64,000 bases of DNA from Sphingomonas ginkgonis. GTDB taxonomy: Bacteria; Pseudomonadota; Alphaproteobacteria; Sphingomonadales; Sphingomonadaceae. Position numbers and translations under genes: made by a program. The first letter of the stretch is position 1; every line of letters starts with the position of its first letter. Of the stretch, positions 25,091-43,498 are shown piece after piece. Where the stretch lies: positions 2,598,501-2,662,500 of the forward strand of contig NZ_RWJF01000001.1 in assembly GCF_003970925.1 (NCBI RefSeq). The letters are read 5' to 3'. Below the pieces are notes generated by a model. The model searched no databases, was not told the origin of the DNA, and saw only the letters and a list, made by a program, of their open reading frames with translations.

Positions 25091-25147
25091 TGTCTACTCC
25101 TGTGCGGGACGGACGGTCCCAATGTCGTGCGTTGAAAAATCGAGGAC

Positions 25148-25663
25148 TTATGCCGCTTCCTTGCTGGCATAAGCCTGGAAGATCCGGGCCAGCTGCGCGC
25201 CGGGCTCGCTGACGACGCGGGCGATCTTGGTCGCCGGCGCCTGGATGAGCCCGATGAGGGTGCCACGGAGCTGATCGAGGCTCGGGAGTTCGGCGAGTGC
25301 CTGTATCCCTGCCACGTCCAGCAGCGTGTCGCCCATCGCTCCGCCGACGATCTCGAACTTGTCGGTCGTCTTGGCGAAGTCCACCGCAACCTTGGCGGCT
25401 GCGACGGGATCGACGGAGGTCGCCAGCGCGGTCGGGCCCTTGAGAAGGTCACCGATCGGGCTGTACTGCGTTCCGTCGAGCGCGATCAGGGCCAGCCGGT
25501 TCTTCGCAACTTTGAACTGGGCGCCGGCGTCGCGCATCTTCAGCCTGAGGTCGGTGGACTGGGCCACCGTCAGTCCGAGATTGCGGGTGATCACCACCAC
25601 GCTGGTCTCGGCGAAGACGCTCTTCAGCTCGGCAACCAGATCGGCTTTCTGCGAACGATCCAT
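25148..25663 (-). CDS. rplJ: 50S ribosomal protein L10
   Basis: L10 anchors the L7/L12 dimers on the large subunit and represses its own mRNA. The 171-aa product begins MDRSQKADLVAEL at ATG 25663, preceded by TTTGGAGTT as ribosome binding site. An upstream in-frame TTG is not needed. Conserved features include VVITRNLGLTV, FKVAKNRLALIAL and the C-terminal helix region that binds L7/L12. It is first in the rplJ-rplL transcription unit, which here points away from rpoB. Confidence 0.97.
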   Translation of the reverse strand: MDRSQKADLVAELKSVFAETSVVVITRNLGLTVAQSTDLRLKMRDAGAQFKVAKNRLALIALDGTQYSPIGDLLKGPTALATSVDPVAAAKVAVDFAKTTDKFEIVGGAMGDTLLDVAGIQALAELPSLDQLRGTLIGLIQAPATKIARVVSEPGAQLARIFQAYASKEAA

Positions 25664-25853
25664 GCCAACTCCAAACAAATCGGCCCCGGGCGAACCCCGG
25701 GCCGGGCTTCAATGACCCCGCGACGACGGCCGAAAGCCGGCGCCGCGAGCGTGATTGTCCGTGGGGTTGGGGGTCCAAGGCGCTGCAAGCCGCAACGCAC
25801 GACGGAACCGCTGTCCCCGCTGTGGCGGGCGGCGGCGGCGCCGTTGAATTCCT
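25664..25853 (-). promoter_or_regulatory. Probable L10 (rplJ) leader
   Basis: The leader of about 190 nt upstream of rplJ is GC-rich and highly foldable; for example CCCGGGG-TTCG-CCCCGGGC-like arms lie just upstream of the ribosome binding site (25684-25704), and GCCGGC-TTTC-GGCCG lies near 25725-25740. L10-L7/L12 complexes bind such leaders for autogenous repression in many bacteria. The assignment is by position and foldability only. Confidence 0.45.
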
Positions 25854-25859
25854 TCCCCG

Positions 25860-25889
25860 TCTAGCGCTGGCTGGTGGATTAAGGGGCAA
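25860..25889 (-). promoter_or_regulatory. Possible rplJ promoter
   Basis: On the minus strand TTGCCC (25884-25889), an 18-nt spacer and GCTAGA (25860-25865). The CTTGCCCCTT and GCGCTA words recur in front of rpoB (26380-26413), which supports a shared promoter type, though spacing differs. Confidence 0.35.
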
Positions 25890-26083
25890 GCCCCGCCAAC
25901 GGTCTCGGACGGATGCCCCGGAGGACCGGGACGGCGACCCCCTAGCACAATCCCCCCAAACCTCAACCCCCGGCGACGGGTGCGACTGTGTCGTGCAACC
26001 GACCCTTAACCCTTTGCGAGCTAACAAGCGAAGCGTGGAGCGGGGACTCCGCATCCGACACGTCGACTCGGGGGAGACTGACG

Positions 26084-26332
26084 GTGAGTTGCGTGCAGTT
26101 GCAGCGGAGGGATCGCTTTCCCGTGCGGGTCAGTGCGACCGTCGCGGTGGACGACCGCGACCCGGTGCCCTGCGTCATGCTCAACATCTCGCAGGACGGC
26201 TGCCGCATCGAGACCGACCAAACCCTGCCGATCGGCTCCATGGTGATCATTCACGAGCCCCGGCTGGGAACGCTGCGCGGGACCGTTCGCTGGTCGCTGC
26301 TCGGCTCGTCGGGCTGCCGCTTCTCCGACTAG
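26084..26332 (+). CDS. PilZ-domain protein
   Basis: A small (82-aa) single PilZ domain, probably a cyclic-di-GMP receptor. The binding motifs are present: QRRDRFPVR (RxxxR type) and LNISQDGCRIE (D/NxSxxG), followed by a beta-barrel ending GTVRWSLLGSSGCRF. The GTG at 26084 has GGGGAG at 26071-26076, 7 nt upstream, which decides the start; the frame is open to a GTG at 25988 without such a site. It lies alone between the divergent rplJL and rpoBC units. Confidence 0.78.
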   Translation: MSCVQLQRRDRFPVRVSATVAVDDRDPVPCVMLNISQDGCRIETDQTLPIGSMVIIHEPRLGTLRGTVRWSLLGSSGCRFSD

Positions 26333-26344
26333 CGGCGAGCAAAG

Positions 26345-26365
26345 GCGGATCCCGAACCGCTTTTT
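26345..26365 (+). terminator. Weak terminator after the PilZ gene
   Basis: GCGG-N8-CCGC followed by TTTTT (26361-26365). The stem is short, so this is tentative. Confidence 0.35.
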
Positions 26366-26386
26366 CGCGTTTTCCGCCGCTTGCCC

Positions 26387-26414
26387 CTTCACTTGCGCGC
26401 CCGATGCGCTATAT
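26387..26414 (+). promoter_or_regulatory. Probable rpoBC promoter
   Basis: CTTCAC (26387-26392), 16 nt, then CTATAT (26409-26414), close to the alphaproteobacterial CTTGAC/CTATAT pattern. The leader to the rpoB ATG would be about 185 nt, long enough for regulation, and contains foldable GGGGC/GCCCC words. Confidence 0.45.
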
Positions 26415-26604
26415 GGGGCTCATCCAACACATATCGGCCTCGCCGCACCATTCCGTGCGTCCGGGGCTTTCCTGCCCTCTCCGGGCCACAGCCTGACCGC
26501 GCACCGGGCTGAACGAATGGAGAGGGGCTGACAGGACAGCGCTACGAACTTGAAGCAGGGTTCGGGCCGGCGACGGCGCGTGCCCGCAAAGCGCAGGGAA
26601 TCCC

Positions 26605-30777
<4,173 letters not shown>

Positions 30778-30790
30778 GGACGACGACCCT

Positions 30791-30852
30791 CCCCTCCCGT
30801 GCGCGGGAGGGGACAGCTTTCCCACCCCGGCCCCTCCTGCATTTCGGAGGGG
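30791..30852. other. Two hairpins in the rpoB-rpoC gap
   Basis: CCCCTCCCG-TGCG-CGGGAGGGG (30791-30812) and CCCCTCC-N8-GGAGGGG (30831-30852) fill the 92-nt gap. The first shares its CCCTCCCG core with a hairpin after rpoC (35152-35174). They may modulate the rpoB/rpoC mRNA or belong to a dispersed repeat family. The second carries the rpoC ribosome binding region immediately after it. Confidence 0.6.
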
Positions 30853-30869
30853 AGTGAGGACAAGAAACG

Positions 30870-35141
<4,272 letters not shown>

Positions 35142-35151
35142 GCCAGGCCAG

Positions 35152-35174
35152 CCCTCCCGCTCCGTGCGGGAGGG
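35152..35174 (+). repeat. CCCTCCCG hairpin after rpoC
   Basis: CCCTCCCGC-TCCGT-GCGGGAGGG, same core as the rpoB-rpoC gap hairpin at 30791-30812. Confidence 0.6.
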
Positions 35175-35185
35175 CCCCTGAAACG

Positions 35186-35224
35186 AAAAAAGCCCCGCCG
35201 GAGACGATCCGGCGGGGCTTTTTG
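35186..35224 (+). terminator. Terminator of rpoBC (bidirectional)
   Basis: AGCCCCGCCGG-N7-CCGGCGGGGCT (35191-35219) with AAAAAA before and TTTTT after. It can serve both rpoC and the convergent entericidin gene. Confidence 0.92.
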
Positions 35225-35244
35225 CTTTCGAGAGAAGCGAAAGC

Positions 35245-35379
35245 CTAGCGGCCGTTCATCGCGTTCTCGGTCGAGTTAGCGGCGGAGCTGACGTCCTCGC
35301 CCATTCCACGCACCGTATTGCAGGCCGCGACCAACATCGCGCTTGCCACCAGCACCACCGCAACCATCTTGCGAACCAT
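35245..35379 (-). CDS. Entericidin-like small lipoprotein A
   Basis: A 44-aa protein with signal KMVAVVLVASAMLVAAC; the lipobox is VAAC and the mature peptide (about 25 aa) starts CNTVRGMGEDVSSAANSTEN. The CNTVRG...D(V)xSAAN pattern marks the EcnA/EcnB entericidin family, small outer-membrane lipoproteins that form an antidote/toxin pair in enterobacteria. A paralogue lies 185 nt upstream on the same strand. Which of the two, if either, is lytic cannot be told. It ends before the bidirectional rpoC terminator. Confidence 0.78.
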   Translation of the reverse strand: MVRKMVAVVLVASAMLVAACNTVRGMGEDVSSAANSTENAMNGR

Positions 35380-35506
35380 CGGTCCCTCCCTTCTAAACTA
35401 AGCCTGACGACGAAGCGGGAGACTATGCCCCGCCCGCTTGTCGCCAGGATGAACGACGAGCCGGTCAGATGCGGGAAGTGCGGCCACGATGCAACGGCAC
35501 CGATAC

Positions 35507-35539
35507 GAAAAGCCCCGCCGGCAAGCGCCGACGGGGCCT
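35507..35539 (-). terminator. Terminator of entericidin-like gene B
   Basis: Minus-strand GCCCCGTCGGC-GCTT-GCCGGCGGGGC followed by TTTTC. It separates the two entericidin-like genes, so each is its own transcription unit. Confidence 0.85.
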
Positions 35540-35563
35540 TCCTGTGTTCGTAAGCCCGGAAGC

Positions 35564-35692
35564 TTACTTGATCGCGTTCTCGGTCGCGTTGGCGGCCGAG
35601 TTCACGTCACGGGCGGCGCCGCGCACGGTGTTGCAGGCCGCGGTCGCCAGACCGGCGCCGATGAGCACGAGGGTGACAGCCTTGCGGATCAT
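35564..35692 (-). CDS. Entericidin-like small lipoprotein B
   Basis: A 42-aa protein beginning MIRKAVTLVLIGAGLATAAC with lipobox TAAC; the mature part is CNTVRGAARDVNSAANATEN plus AIK. It is about 60 percent identical to the 44-aa paralogue in the mature region by eye. ATG 35692 is preferred over an in-frame upstream ATG because the signal peptide begins there and GGGAGAAG precedes it. It has its own terminator. Confidence 0.78.
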   Translation of the reverse strand: MIRKAVTLVLIGAGLATAACNTVRGAARDVNSAANATENAIK

Positions 35693-35773
35693 GAAACTTC
35701 TCCCATTTGACCCGTTCGTAACGCCCCCGCGACGGAACGGGTCCATCCCGCTCGAATATGGTTAAAGCCGTGA

Positions 35774-36568
35774 TCAGACCGCCACAGGCGCGGCGATGTG
35801 CGGATGCGGATCATAGGCCTCGAAGGTGAAATCCTCGGCCTCGTAGGAGAAGAGGTCCTGCCCACGATCCCGGACGACAAGCCGCGGGAGCGCGCGCGGC
35901 TCCCGCTCCAGTTGCCGCCGCGCCTGCTCGAGATGGTTGGAATAGAGATGCACGTCGCCGCCGGTCCAGACGAATGTCCCGGGCTCCAGCCCGCACTCGC
36001 GGGCCAGCAGGTGCGTCAGCAGCGCGTAGGAGGCGATGTTGAAGGGCACGCCGAGGAACAGGTCGGCGCTGCGCTGGTAGAGCTGGAGGTTGAGCCGCCC
36101 CGCCGCCACCTGGGTCTGGAACAGGCAGTGGCAGGGCGCCAGCGCCATTCGCGCCAGCTCGCCGGGGTTCCAGGCGGTGACGATCTGGCGACGCGAGGCG
36201 GGGTCGCGGCGGATCAGCTCCACCAGCTCGCGGATCTGATCGATGTGCCGTCCGTCCGCCGTCTCCCAGTCGCGCCACTGCTTCCCGTAGACCGGGCCGA
36301 GATCGCCCGCCGAGTCCGCCCACTCGTCCCAGATGCTGACCTTGCGCTCCTGCAGCCAGCGGACGTTGGTGTCGCCGTTCAGGAACCAGAGCAGCTCGAC
36401 GATGATCGAGCGGGTGTGCAGCTTCTTGGTGGTGAGGAGCGGGAAGCCGCGCGACAGGTCGAAGCGCATCTGCGCACCGAAGATGGACAGCGTGCCGGTG
36501 CCGGTCCGGTCCTGCTGCTCCACGCCCTCGGCGAGGACCTGGCGCATGAGCTGGAGATAGGGTTGCAT
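35774..36568 (-). CDS. thyA: Thymidylate synthase
   Basis: Converts dUMP and methylene-tetrahydrofolate to dTMP and dihydrofolate. The 264 aa are exactly the E. coli ThyA length, with catalytic Cys146 in [11 protein letters not shown], the dUMP-binding [19 protein letters not shown] and the C-terminal [14 protein letters not shown]. It stands alone between terminators; cytoplasmic. Confidence 0.98.
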   Translation of the reverse strand: MQPYLQLMRQVLAEGVEQQDRTGTGTLSIFGAQMRFDLSRGFPLLTTKKLHTRSIIVELLWFLNGDTNVRWLQERKVSIWDEWADSAGDLGPVYGKQWRDWETADGRHIDQIRELVELIRRDPASRRQIVTAWNPGELARMALAPCHCLFQTQVAAGRLNLQLYQRSADLFLGVPFNIASYALLTHLLARECGLEPGTFVWTGGDVHLYSNHLEQARRQLEREPRALPRLVVRDRGQDLFSYEAEDFTFEAYDPHPHIAAPVAV

Positions 36569-36593
36569 CCGCGCGACGATAGTCGAGCCGGCC

Positions 36594-36637
36594 GCAAAGA
36601 AAAGCGCCGCGCTCCTCTGGGGAAGGAGCGCGGCGCC
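36594..36637 (-). terminator. Terminator of the Gly/Ser/Gln-rich gene
   Basis: Perfect 13-bp stem GCGCCGCGCTCCT / AGGAGCGCGGCGC (36604-36616 and 36624-36636) with a 7-nt loop; on the minus strand it is followed by TTTTCTTT. Confidence 0.88.
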
Positions 36638-36663
36638 GCCTGGTCCAAGGGGACCGTGCCTGC

Positions 36664-37281
36664 TTAGCTTCCGCTATCGTCGCGGTTGCTGTCGTTCGCC
36701 GCCTGGTCGGGGCTCATGTCGTTGGTCGCGCCGCGGCCCTGCTCGGCGAAGCCCGACTGGCTGTTCGAGTCCTGCTGCAGATAGTCGCTGCTGCTGTCGC
36801 CCTGGCCGGAGCCGACGAAGCCGCTGCTGCCGCCGCCCGACTGGCCCGAGGCGTTGCCGGTCATGCTGCCGCTGCCCGAGACGGCGTCGTCAGGACGGTT
36901 GCCGGTCATCTGGTCGGCGTTGCCGCTCGGCGCGTAGCCGCTCTGGTCGGATTGACCCTGGCTGTCCTGGCTGTTGCCGTAGCCGGTCTGCGACTCGCCC
37001 GAGCCCGAGTAGCCCTGGGTCATCGTCGTGCCCGAGCCGGTGCCGCTGTCGTTGCCGCCGATCGGCTGGCCGCCCATGCCGCCGCCGCTGCTGCCGGCAT
37101 CGCCCGACATGCCGCCGCTGCTGCTCGAGCTGTCCATGTTGCCGGTGGTGATGCCCTGCTGCCCTTGGCCGGCGTTCTGGCCGCCCTGCTGCTGGCCGCC
37201 ATATTCATTCTGCTGGCCCTGACCATATTCCCGGTCCTGGGACTGGTTGTTCTGGGCGTCCTGGTCGCGTTCGTTAGCCAT
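36664..37281 (-). CDS. Low-complexity Gly/Ser/Gln/Asp-rich protein
   Basis: A 205-aa protein from ATG 37281 (GAGAGAGG ribosome binding site). It has no signal peptide, no hydrophobic core and no folded domain: nearly the whole length is Gly, Ser, Gln, Asn and Asp, with GQGQQ and SGSGE-like motifs. It is very hydrophilic and almost Cys-free, as in hydrophilin/LEA-like desiccation proteins. A GGAAC-N17-GGTT sequence upstream resembles an EcfG general-stress promoter. Function unknown; the stress role is inference. Confidence 0.65.
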   Translation of the reverse strand: MANERDQDAQNNQSQDREYGQGQQNEYGGQQQGGQNAGQGQQGITTGNMDSSSSSGGMSGDAGSSGGGMGGQPIGGNDSGTGSGTTMTQGYSGSGESQTGYGNSQDSQGQSDQSGYAPSGNADQMTGNRPDDAVSGSGSMTGNASGQSGGGSSGFVGSGQGDSSSDYLQQDSNSQSGFAEQGRGATNDMSPDQAANDSNRDDSGS

Positions 37282-37327
37282 GTCGGGATCCTCTCTCCGT
37301 ACAAGCCCCATACTCTCTGCAACGGAC

Positions 37328-37353
37328 AACCCGGAGCGGCGCGGGCGCGTTCC
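37328..37353 (-). promoter_or_regulatory. EcfG-like general-stress promoter
   Basis: On the minus strand GGAAC (37349-37353), 17 nt, GGTT (37328-37331). The alphaproteobacterial EcfG consensus is GGAAC N16-17 CGTT. It lies about 50 nt upstream of the ATG at 37281. Confidence 0.4.
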
Positions 37354-37400
37354 GGGGCGCAGGCGGGCAATGCGACGAACGACCGGTGGTGCGGTGAAAC

Positions 37401-37434
37401 GAAAAGGGCCGCCGCGGTCTCCCGCGACGGCCCC
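37401..37434 (-). terminator. Terminator of rpsF-rpsR-rplI
   Basis: Minus-strand GGGGCCGTCGCGGG-A-GACCGCGGCGGCCC-like stem followed by TTTTC, 24 nt after the rplI stop. Confidence 0.82.
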
Positions 37435-37457
37435 GTTCCGTTGGTCCGGTCCTGGTG

Positions 37458-38063
37458 TCAGGCGGCGGCGGTGTCGCCCTCGCCCTCGCTCGCTGCCGGG
37501 GCCTCGGCCGTCGCGCCGGGCTCGGCGTTCGGGTCATAGTCCTCGGTGAAGCCGGCGTTGTCGCGCTCGAACATCTGCGCCATCACGTCGACGCCCTGGG
37601 CCTGGAGATCGGCCTCCTCGGGGCTGCGGGCGACGTTGACCTTGACGGTCACGCTGACCTCCGGGTGAAGCGCGATGCGCACCTCGTGCATGCCGATCGC
37701 CTTGATCGGGCGATCGAGCACGACCTGGCTCTTGACGACCTTGGCGCCGTCCGCCTCGAGCGCGTCGACGATGTCGCGGGCCGAGACCGAGCCGTAGAGC
37801 TGGCCGGTGTTCGACGCCTGACGGATCAGCTGGACCGTCTTGCCGTCGATCCCCTGCGCGCCCTTCTGCGCGTCCGTGCGCCGCTCGGCGTTTTCGGACT
37901 CGATGCGGGCCCGGTTGGCTTCGAACAGCTTGCGGTTGCTCTCGTTGGCGCGCAGCGCCTTCTTGCGCGGGAGAAGATAGTTGCGGGCGAACCCGTTCTT
38001 GACGGTGACGACATCGCCGATCCCGCCCAGCTTCTCGACGCGCTCCAGAAGAATGACATCCAT
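37458..38063 (-). CDS. rplI: 50S ribosomal protein L9
   Basis: Binds 23S rRNA domain V. The N-domain has MDVILLERVEKLGGIGDVV and the NYLLPRKKALRA motif, followed by the long connecting helix and C-domain. At 201 aa it is about 50 residues longer than E. coli L9; the extra tail is acidic and Ala-rich (DYDPNAEPGATAEAPAAS). Last gene of rpsF-rpsR-rplI, 11 nt after rpsR. Confidence 0.97.
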   Translation of the reverse strand: MDVILLERVEKLGGIGDVVTVKNGFARNYLLPRKKALRANESNRKLFEANRARIESENAERRTDAQKGAQGIDGKTVQLIRQASNTGQLYGSVSARDIVDALEADGAKVVKSQVVLDRPIKAIGMHEVRIALHPEVSVTVKVNVARSPEEADLQAQGVDVMAQMFERDNAGFTEDYDPNAEPGATAEAPAASEGEGDTAAA

Positions 38064-38074
38064 AGGGGCGCTCC

Positions 38075-38299
38075 TTACTTCACGACGTAGGGAAGCAGGC
38101 CGAGGTGACGCGAGCGCTTGATCGCCTTCGCCAGCTCACGCTGCTTCTTGGAGGAGACGGCGGTGATCCGCGACGGCACGATCTTGCCGCGCTCGGACAC
38201 GAAGCCCTGAAGCAGGCGCACGTCCTTGTAATCGATCTTCGGGGCATCCTTGCCCGAGAAGGGGCAGCTCTTGCGGCGGCGGAAAAATGCACGAGCCAT
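38075..38299 (-). CDS. rpsR: 30S ribosomal protein S18
   Basis: A 74-aa S18 with the conserved [20 protein letters not shown] start, [15 protein letters not shown] and the [12 protein letters not shown] end. It binds next to S6 on the 30S platform; the gene follows rpsF by 3 nt, as is usual. Confidence 0.97.
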   Translation of the reverse strand: MARAFFRRRKSCPFSGKDAPKIDYKDVRLLQGFVSERGKIVPSRITAVSSKKQRELAKAIKRSRHLGLLPYVVK

Positions 38300-38302
38300 G
38301 TC

Positions 38303-38713
38303 TTAAGCCTCCTGCTGCTGCTCGTCGCGGCGGCGCGGACCGCGCTCGCCACGATCGCCGCGGTCACCACGATCGCCGCGGTCACCGCGATCGCCCTTGC
38401 GCATCATCGCCGACGGACCCTTCTCATGGTCCTCGACCTTGATGGTCAGGAAGCGGATCACGTCCTCGTTGATGTTGGTCTGGCGCTCCAGCTCGGCGAT
38501 CGCCGCCGGCGGGGCGTCGACGTCGAGCATGACGTAGTGCGCCTTGCGGTTCTTGGCGATGCGGTAAGCCAGGCTGCGCAGGCCCCAGGTCTCGGTCTTG
38601 GCGACCGAACCGCCATTGTCCTGGATGATCTTGGTGGCGTTTTCCGCGAGCGCGTCCACCTGGGCCTGGGCCAGGTCCTGACGCGCAAGGAAAACATGCT
38701 CGTAGAGCGGCAT
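38303..38713 (-). CDS. rpsF: 30S ribosomal protein S6 with GDR-repeat tail
   Basis: A 136-aa S6 beginning [14 protein letters not shown] at ATG 38713, with the ferredoxin-like fold through about residue 100 ([19 protein letters not shown]). The C-terminal tail has tandem GDR units, then [14 protein letters not shown]. The repeats are near identical at DNA level (38345-38398), pointing to slippage expansion. E. coli S6 also has a variable C-tail that receives post-translational glutamates; here the tail is basic instead. The frame is open upstream, but homology starts at 38713. Confidence 0.95.
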   Translation of the reverse strand: MPLYEHVFLARQDLAQAQVDALAENATKIIQDNGGSVAKTETWGLRSLAYRIAKNRKAHYVMLDVDAPPAAIAELERQTNINEDVIRFLTIKVEDHEKGPSAMMRKGDRGDRGDRGDRGDRGERGPRRRDEQQQEA

Positions 38714-38873
38714 GTCGTTGCGTCCATGTTGGCCGATCGCTGACGGGAGCACCATGCACCCGCCCCTCCGGCTGTCGTCCAAAAGCGTAAGCGGGCGGCG
38801 GGACGGGCCCGTCGCCAGCGCCGCGCCTATGGCCGAACCGCCGCCGGTTGGCAAGCCGTCCGGCCGCCGCCCG

Positions 38874-39395
38874 CTAGCGGAACGCCGCGCAGGCGATCCG
38901 GTCGCCGCTGTTGCCCGCGGGGTCGGTCCGCTCGTCGTCCTGTCCCGTGTGAACGACCAGCGCCGCGCCGTCGGCATCGAGCAGCGGGCTGGCCCCGCCC
39001 CGAAGCATCGCCGCCGAGACCGTCCCGCCGGCCGTGAAGCGTCCGTCCGCCCCGACCGTGAAGTTGCCGAGGTCGCCCTGGTGAAAGCCGGCCGGGTTCT
39101 GGTGGCCGTGCTGGCGGGCCGTCGGGTTCCAGTGCCCGCCGGCGGAGGTGAACTTGGGGCCATCGCACAGGCCCACCGCGTGAAGGTGCCAGCCGTGGAC
39201 TCCGGCCGGCAAGCCGCTGCCCATCAGCCGGACCTCGACCGCGTCGCCCCGGTCGACCAGGCTGACTTCGCCGACCCGCGTGCCGTCCGCCAGCATCAGC
39301 GGGGCCCGCACCGGCGCCGCGCCCGGAGTCATGGTCGCACATCCCGCCAGTAGCAGCGCCGCAACTCCGCCGCCGATCATCGCCGCTGTCTTCAT
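38874..39395 (-). CDS. sodC: Cu/Zn superoxide dismutase, lipoprotein type
   Basis: Periplasmic dismutase (superoxide to O2 and H2O2). From ATG 39395 it is 173 aa with a lipoprotein signal (AALLLAGC, Cys at about 19). All metal ligands are in place: [11 protein letters not shown], the bridging and zinc His in GGHWNP and [16 protein letters not shown], and the C-terminal VVHTGQDD with the active-site Arg in GDRIACAAF. It lies 40 nt after glmS on the same strand and may be transcribed with it. Confidence 0.93.
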   Translation of the reverse strand: MKTAAMIGGGVAALLLAGCATMTPGAAPVRAPLMLADGTRVGEVSLVDRGDAVEVRLMGSGLPAGVHGWHLHAVGLCDGPKFTSAGGHWNPTARQHGHQNPAGFHQGDLGNFTVGADGRFTAGGTVSAAMLRGGASPLLDADGAALVVHTGQDDERTDPAGNSGDRIACAAFR

Positions 39396-39435
39396 GCCGA
39401 CCTCCTCGCCCGTCCGGGCCAGAACGCCCGTCCGC

Positions 39436-41259
<1,824 letters not shown>

Positions 41260-41387
41260 TCCGGCTGGCAACCTTGTTCGAGAGAGAAGGCGCGCGACAC
41301 GCCCCGGGAAACGAGGCGGACATAACTGCTTCTCCCACAGATTCCAGCCGTTAACATGCTGGCCGACCATGCCGTGAAGGAGTTGTC

Positions 41388-42057
41388 ATGAGCCTGTTGG
41401 TTGCTGCCGCCCTCCTCCTCTCCGATCCCGCTCCAACCGTCCCGCTGGCCGAGACCGCCAAGGCCGCCCGGACCCGCCTCGACCAGGCGGCCGCGCTGAT
41501 CGGTTCGGGCAAGCCGGGCGACTGTGCAGATCCTCGATAGGCTGATCCGGGCCGAAACCCCGGCCAGGACCGACAAGCTCTATTTCTCACCCGGCTCGCT
41601 CCCGGAAACCCTGTTCTACGGAGCAATGGCGGCGAAGATGAAGAAGGAAGCGGTAATGCTCGACGGGAGTCTTGCCGAGGCGCATTGGCTGCGCGGCTTC
41701 GCGCTGGTCGACCTCGACCGCTCCGATGCAGCGAAAGGCGACCTCGACCGGGCGGTCCAGCTCGCGCCGCTCAACAGCCGCTATCTCGCCGAGCGCGGCG
41801 AATGGTACAAGAACCGCCGCGACTGGGAGCGGAGCTACGCGGACTTCGATCAGGCGGTGACCGCCGCCGGTCTTTCGTCCGGCGAGCGGACCGGCCGCGA
41901 CAAGGCGCGCGCGCTCCGCGGCATGGCCTTCGCCCGGGTCGAGCAGGACCGCCTCGACGACGCCCGCAAGCTGCTCAACCAGGCGCTCGCCGCCGATCCG
42001 GGGAACGAGCGGACCAAGGCCGACCTTGCCGACCTCGCCGCGCGCAAGAAGCGCTAG
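41388..42057 (+). pseudogene. TPR-repeat secreted protein, frameshifted
   Basis: Two overlapping frames make one sensible protein. The 5' part (ATG 41388) encodes a signal-like MSLLVAAALLLSDPAPTVPL and a helix ending LIGSGKPGD, then stops at 41541. The 3' part, in another frame from GTG 41524, continues VQILDRLIRAETP and carries TPR-like helices (LAEAHWLRGFALVDLDRSDA, LNQALAADPGNERTKADLA) to 42057. Two missing bases (or one extra) near 41520-41526 would restore GKPGDAVQIL. Either a true frameshift or an assembly error. The end overlaps the convergent glmU stop by 4 nt. Confidence 0.7.
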
Positions 42058-43412
42058 CCGGCCTTCCGCCCGGTCATCCGCTCGCGGAACCGCTTGGCCC
42101 AGCCGGCGAGGCCGCGCTGCTCGCCACGCGCGACGGCAAGGCTGTCGACTTCGACGTCCCTGGTGATCACCGAGCCCGCCCCGACGATCGCGCCGGCGCC
42201 GATCCGGACCGGTGCGACGAGCGCGCTGTTGGAGCCGATGAAGGCGCCGGCGCCGATCTCCGTCCGGTACTTGCCGAACCCGTCATAGTTGCAGGTGATG
42301 GTGCCAGCGCCGATATTCGCCTTGGCTCCGACGCTCGCGTCGCCGATGTAGGTCAGGTGGTTGACCTTGGCGCCTGGTCCTAGCTCCGCCTTCTTCACCT
42401 CGCAGAAATTCCCGACCTTGCTCTTCTCGCCCAGCACCGCGCCCGGCCGCAGCCGGGCGAAGGGGCCGACCTCGGCGCCGCTCGCGATCGTCGCGCCCTC
42501 GAGATGCGAGAAGGCGCGGATCGCCACGCCGTCGCCGACGCTGACACCCGGTCCGAAGAAGACGTGCGGCTCGATCGTCACGTCGCGGCCGAGCACCGTG
42601 TCGTGCGCGAACCAGACGCTGTCGGGATCGATCAGCGTGACTCCGCCGTCCATTGCCTCCTGGCGGCGGCGGCGTTGCCATTCGAGCTCCAGCCCGGCCA
42701 GCTCGCGCCGGCTGTTGACCCCGCCGGTCTCGCCCGCGCCGGCCTCGATCGCCACCGCCGACCGGCCCTCGCGATCCGCGACCATCACCACGTCGGGCAA
42801 ATAATATTCGCCCGCCGCATTGTCGTTGCCGACCGCGCCGAGCCAGCGGAACAGGTCGGCCGAGCGCACCGCCATCATGCCGGAGTTGCACAGGGTCACC
42901 GCGCGTTCCTCCGCGCTCGCGTCCTTATACTCGACCATCCGGGCGATCCGGTCGCCCTCGCCCAGGATCACCCGCCCGTAGGCGGCGGGATCGGGGGGCG
43001 TGAAGGCGAGCACCGCCACGCCCGGCGCATCCGGCTGCTCGAGCCGCGCCGCCATCCGCCGCAGCGTCTCGGTGCCGACGAACGGCGTGTCGCCGTAGAG
43101 GATGATGACGGTGCCCGCAAAGCCGGCGAGCGCCGCCTCCGCCATCTGCACCGCGTGCCCGGTGCCCTTCTGCTCCGCCTGCACCGCGATCGTCGCGCCA
43201 TGCGCCGCAACCGCCGCCTCGACCTGCTCGCGCCCCTTGCCGACCACCACGACCTTGCGCTCGGCGCCCAGCTCGTCGACCGTGTCGAGCAGGTGCAGCA
43301 GCATGCCCCGGCCGGCGATCGGGTGGAGCACCTTGTGCGTGTCGGAGCGCATGCGGGTTCCCTGCCCGGCGGCAAGGATGACCACGGCAATCGGGGTTTC
43401 CGGCTTGTTCAT
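42054..43412 (-). CDS. glmU: Bifunctional GlcNAc-1-P uridyltransferase / GlcN-1-P acetyltransferase
   Basis: Last two steps of UDP-GlcNAc synthesis. The 452-aa protein has an N-terminal pyrophosphorylase (VILAAGQGTRMRSDTHKVLH, then GTGHAVQMA and YGDTPFV) and a C-terminal left-handed beta-helix acetyltransferase with hexapeptide repeats (GVSVGDGVAIRAFSHLEGA, KSKVGNFCEVKKAELGPGAK, YIGDASVGAKANIGAGTITCN). Length and domains are normal. It is divergent from a GT4 gene. Confidence 0.97.
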   Translation of the reverse strand: MNKPETPIAVVILAAGQGTRMRSDTHKVLHPIAGRGMLLHLLDTVDELGAERKVVVVGKGREQVEAAVAAHGATIAVQAEQKGTGHAVQMAEAALAGFAGTVIILYGDTPFVGTETLRRMAARLEQPDAPGVAVLAFTPPDPAAYGRVILGEGDRIARMVEYKDASAEERAVTLCNSGMMAVRSADLFRWLGAVGNDNAAGEYYLPDVVMVADREGRSAVAIEAGAGETGGVNSRRELAGLELEWQRRRRQEAMDGGVTLIDPDSVWFAHDTVLGRDVTIEPHVFFGPGVSVGDGVAIRAFSHLEGATIASGAEVGPFARLRPGAVLGEKSKVGNFCEVKKAELGPGAKVNHLTYIGDASVGAKANIGAGTITCNYDGFGKYRTEIGAGAFIGSNSALVAPVRIGAGAIVGAGSVITRDVEVDSLAVARGEQRGLAGWAKRFRERMTGRKAG

Positions 43413-43498
43413 CGAGCGCGCAATGACACGGGGCCTCCGCCCTTTCCAGTGACAAAGGGTTGAGCGGAAAGGCGGCGAGCCGCTAAAGCCCGCCGACC

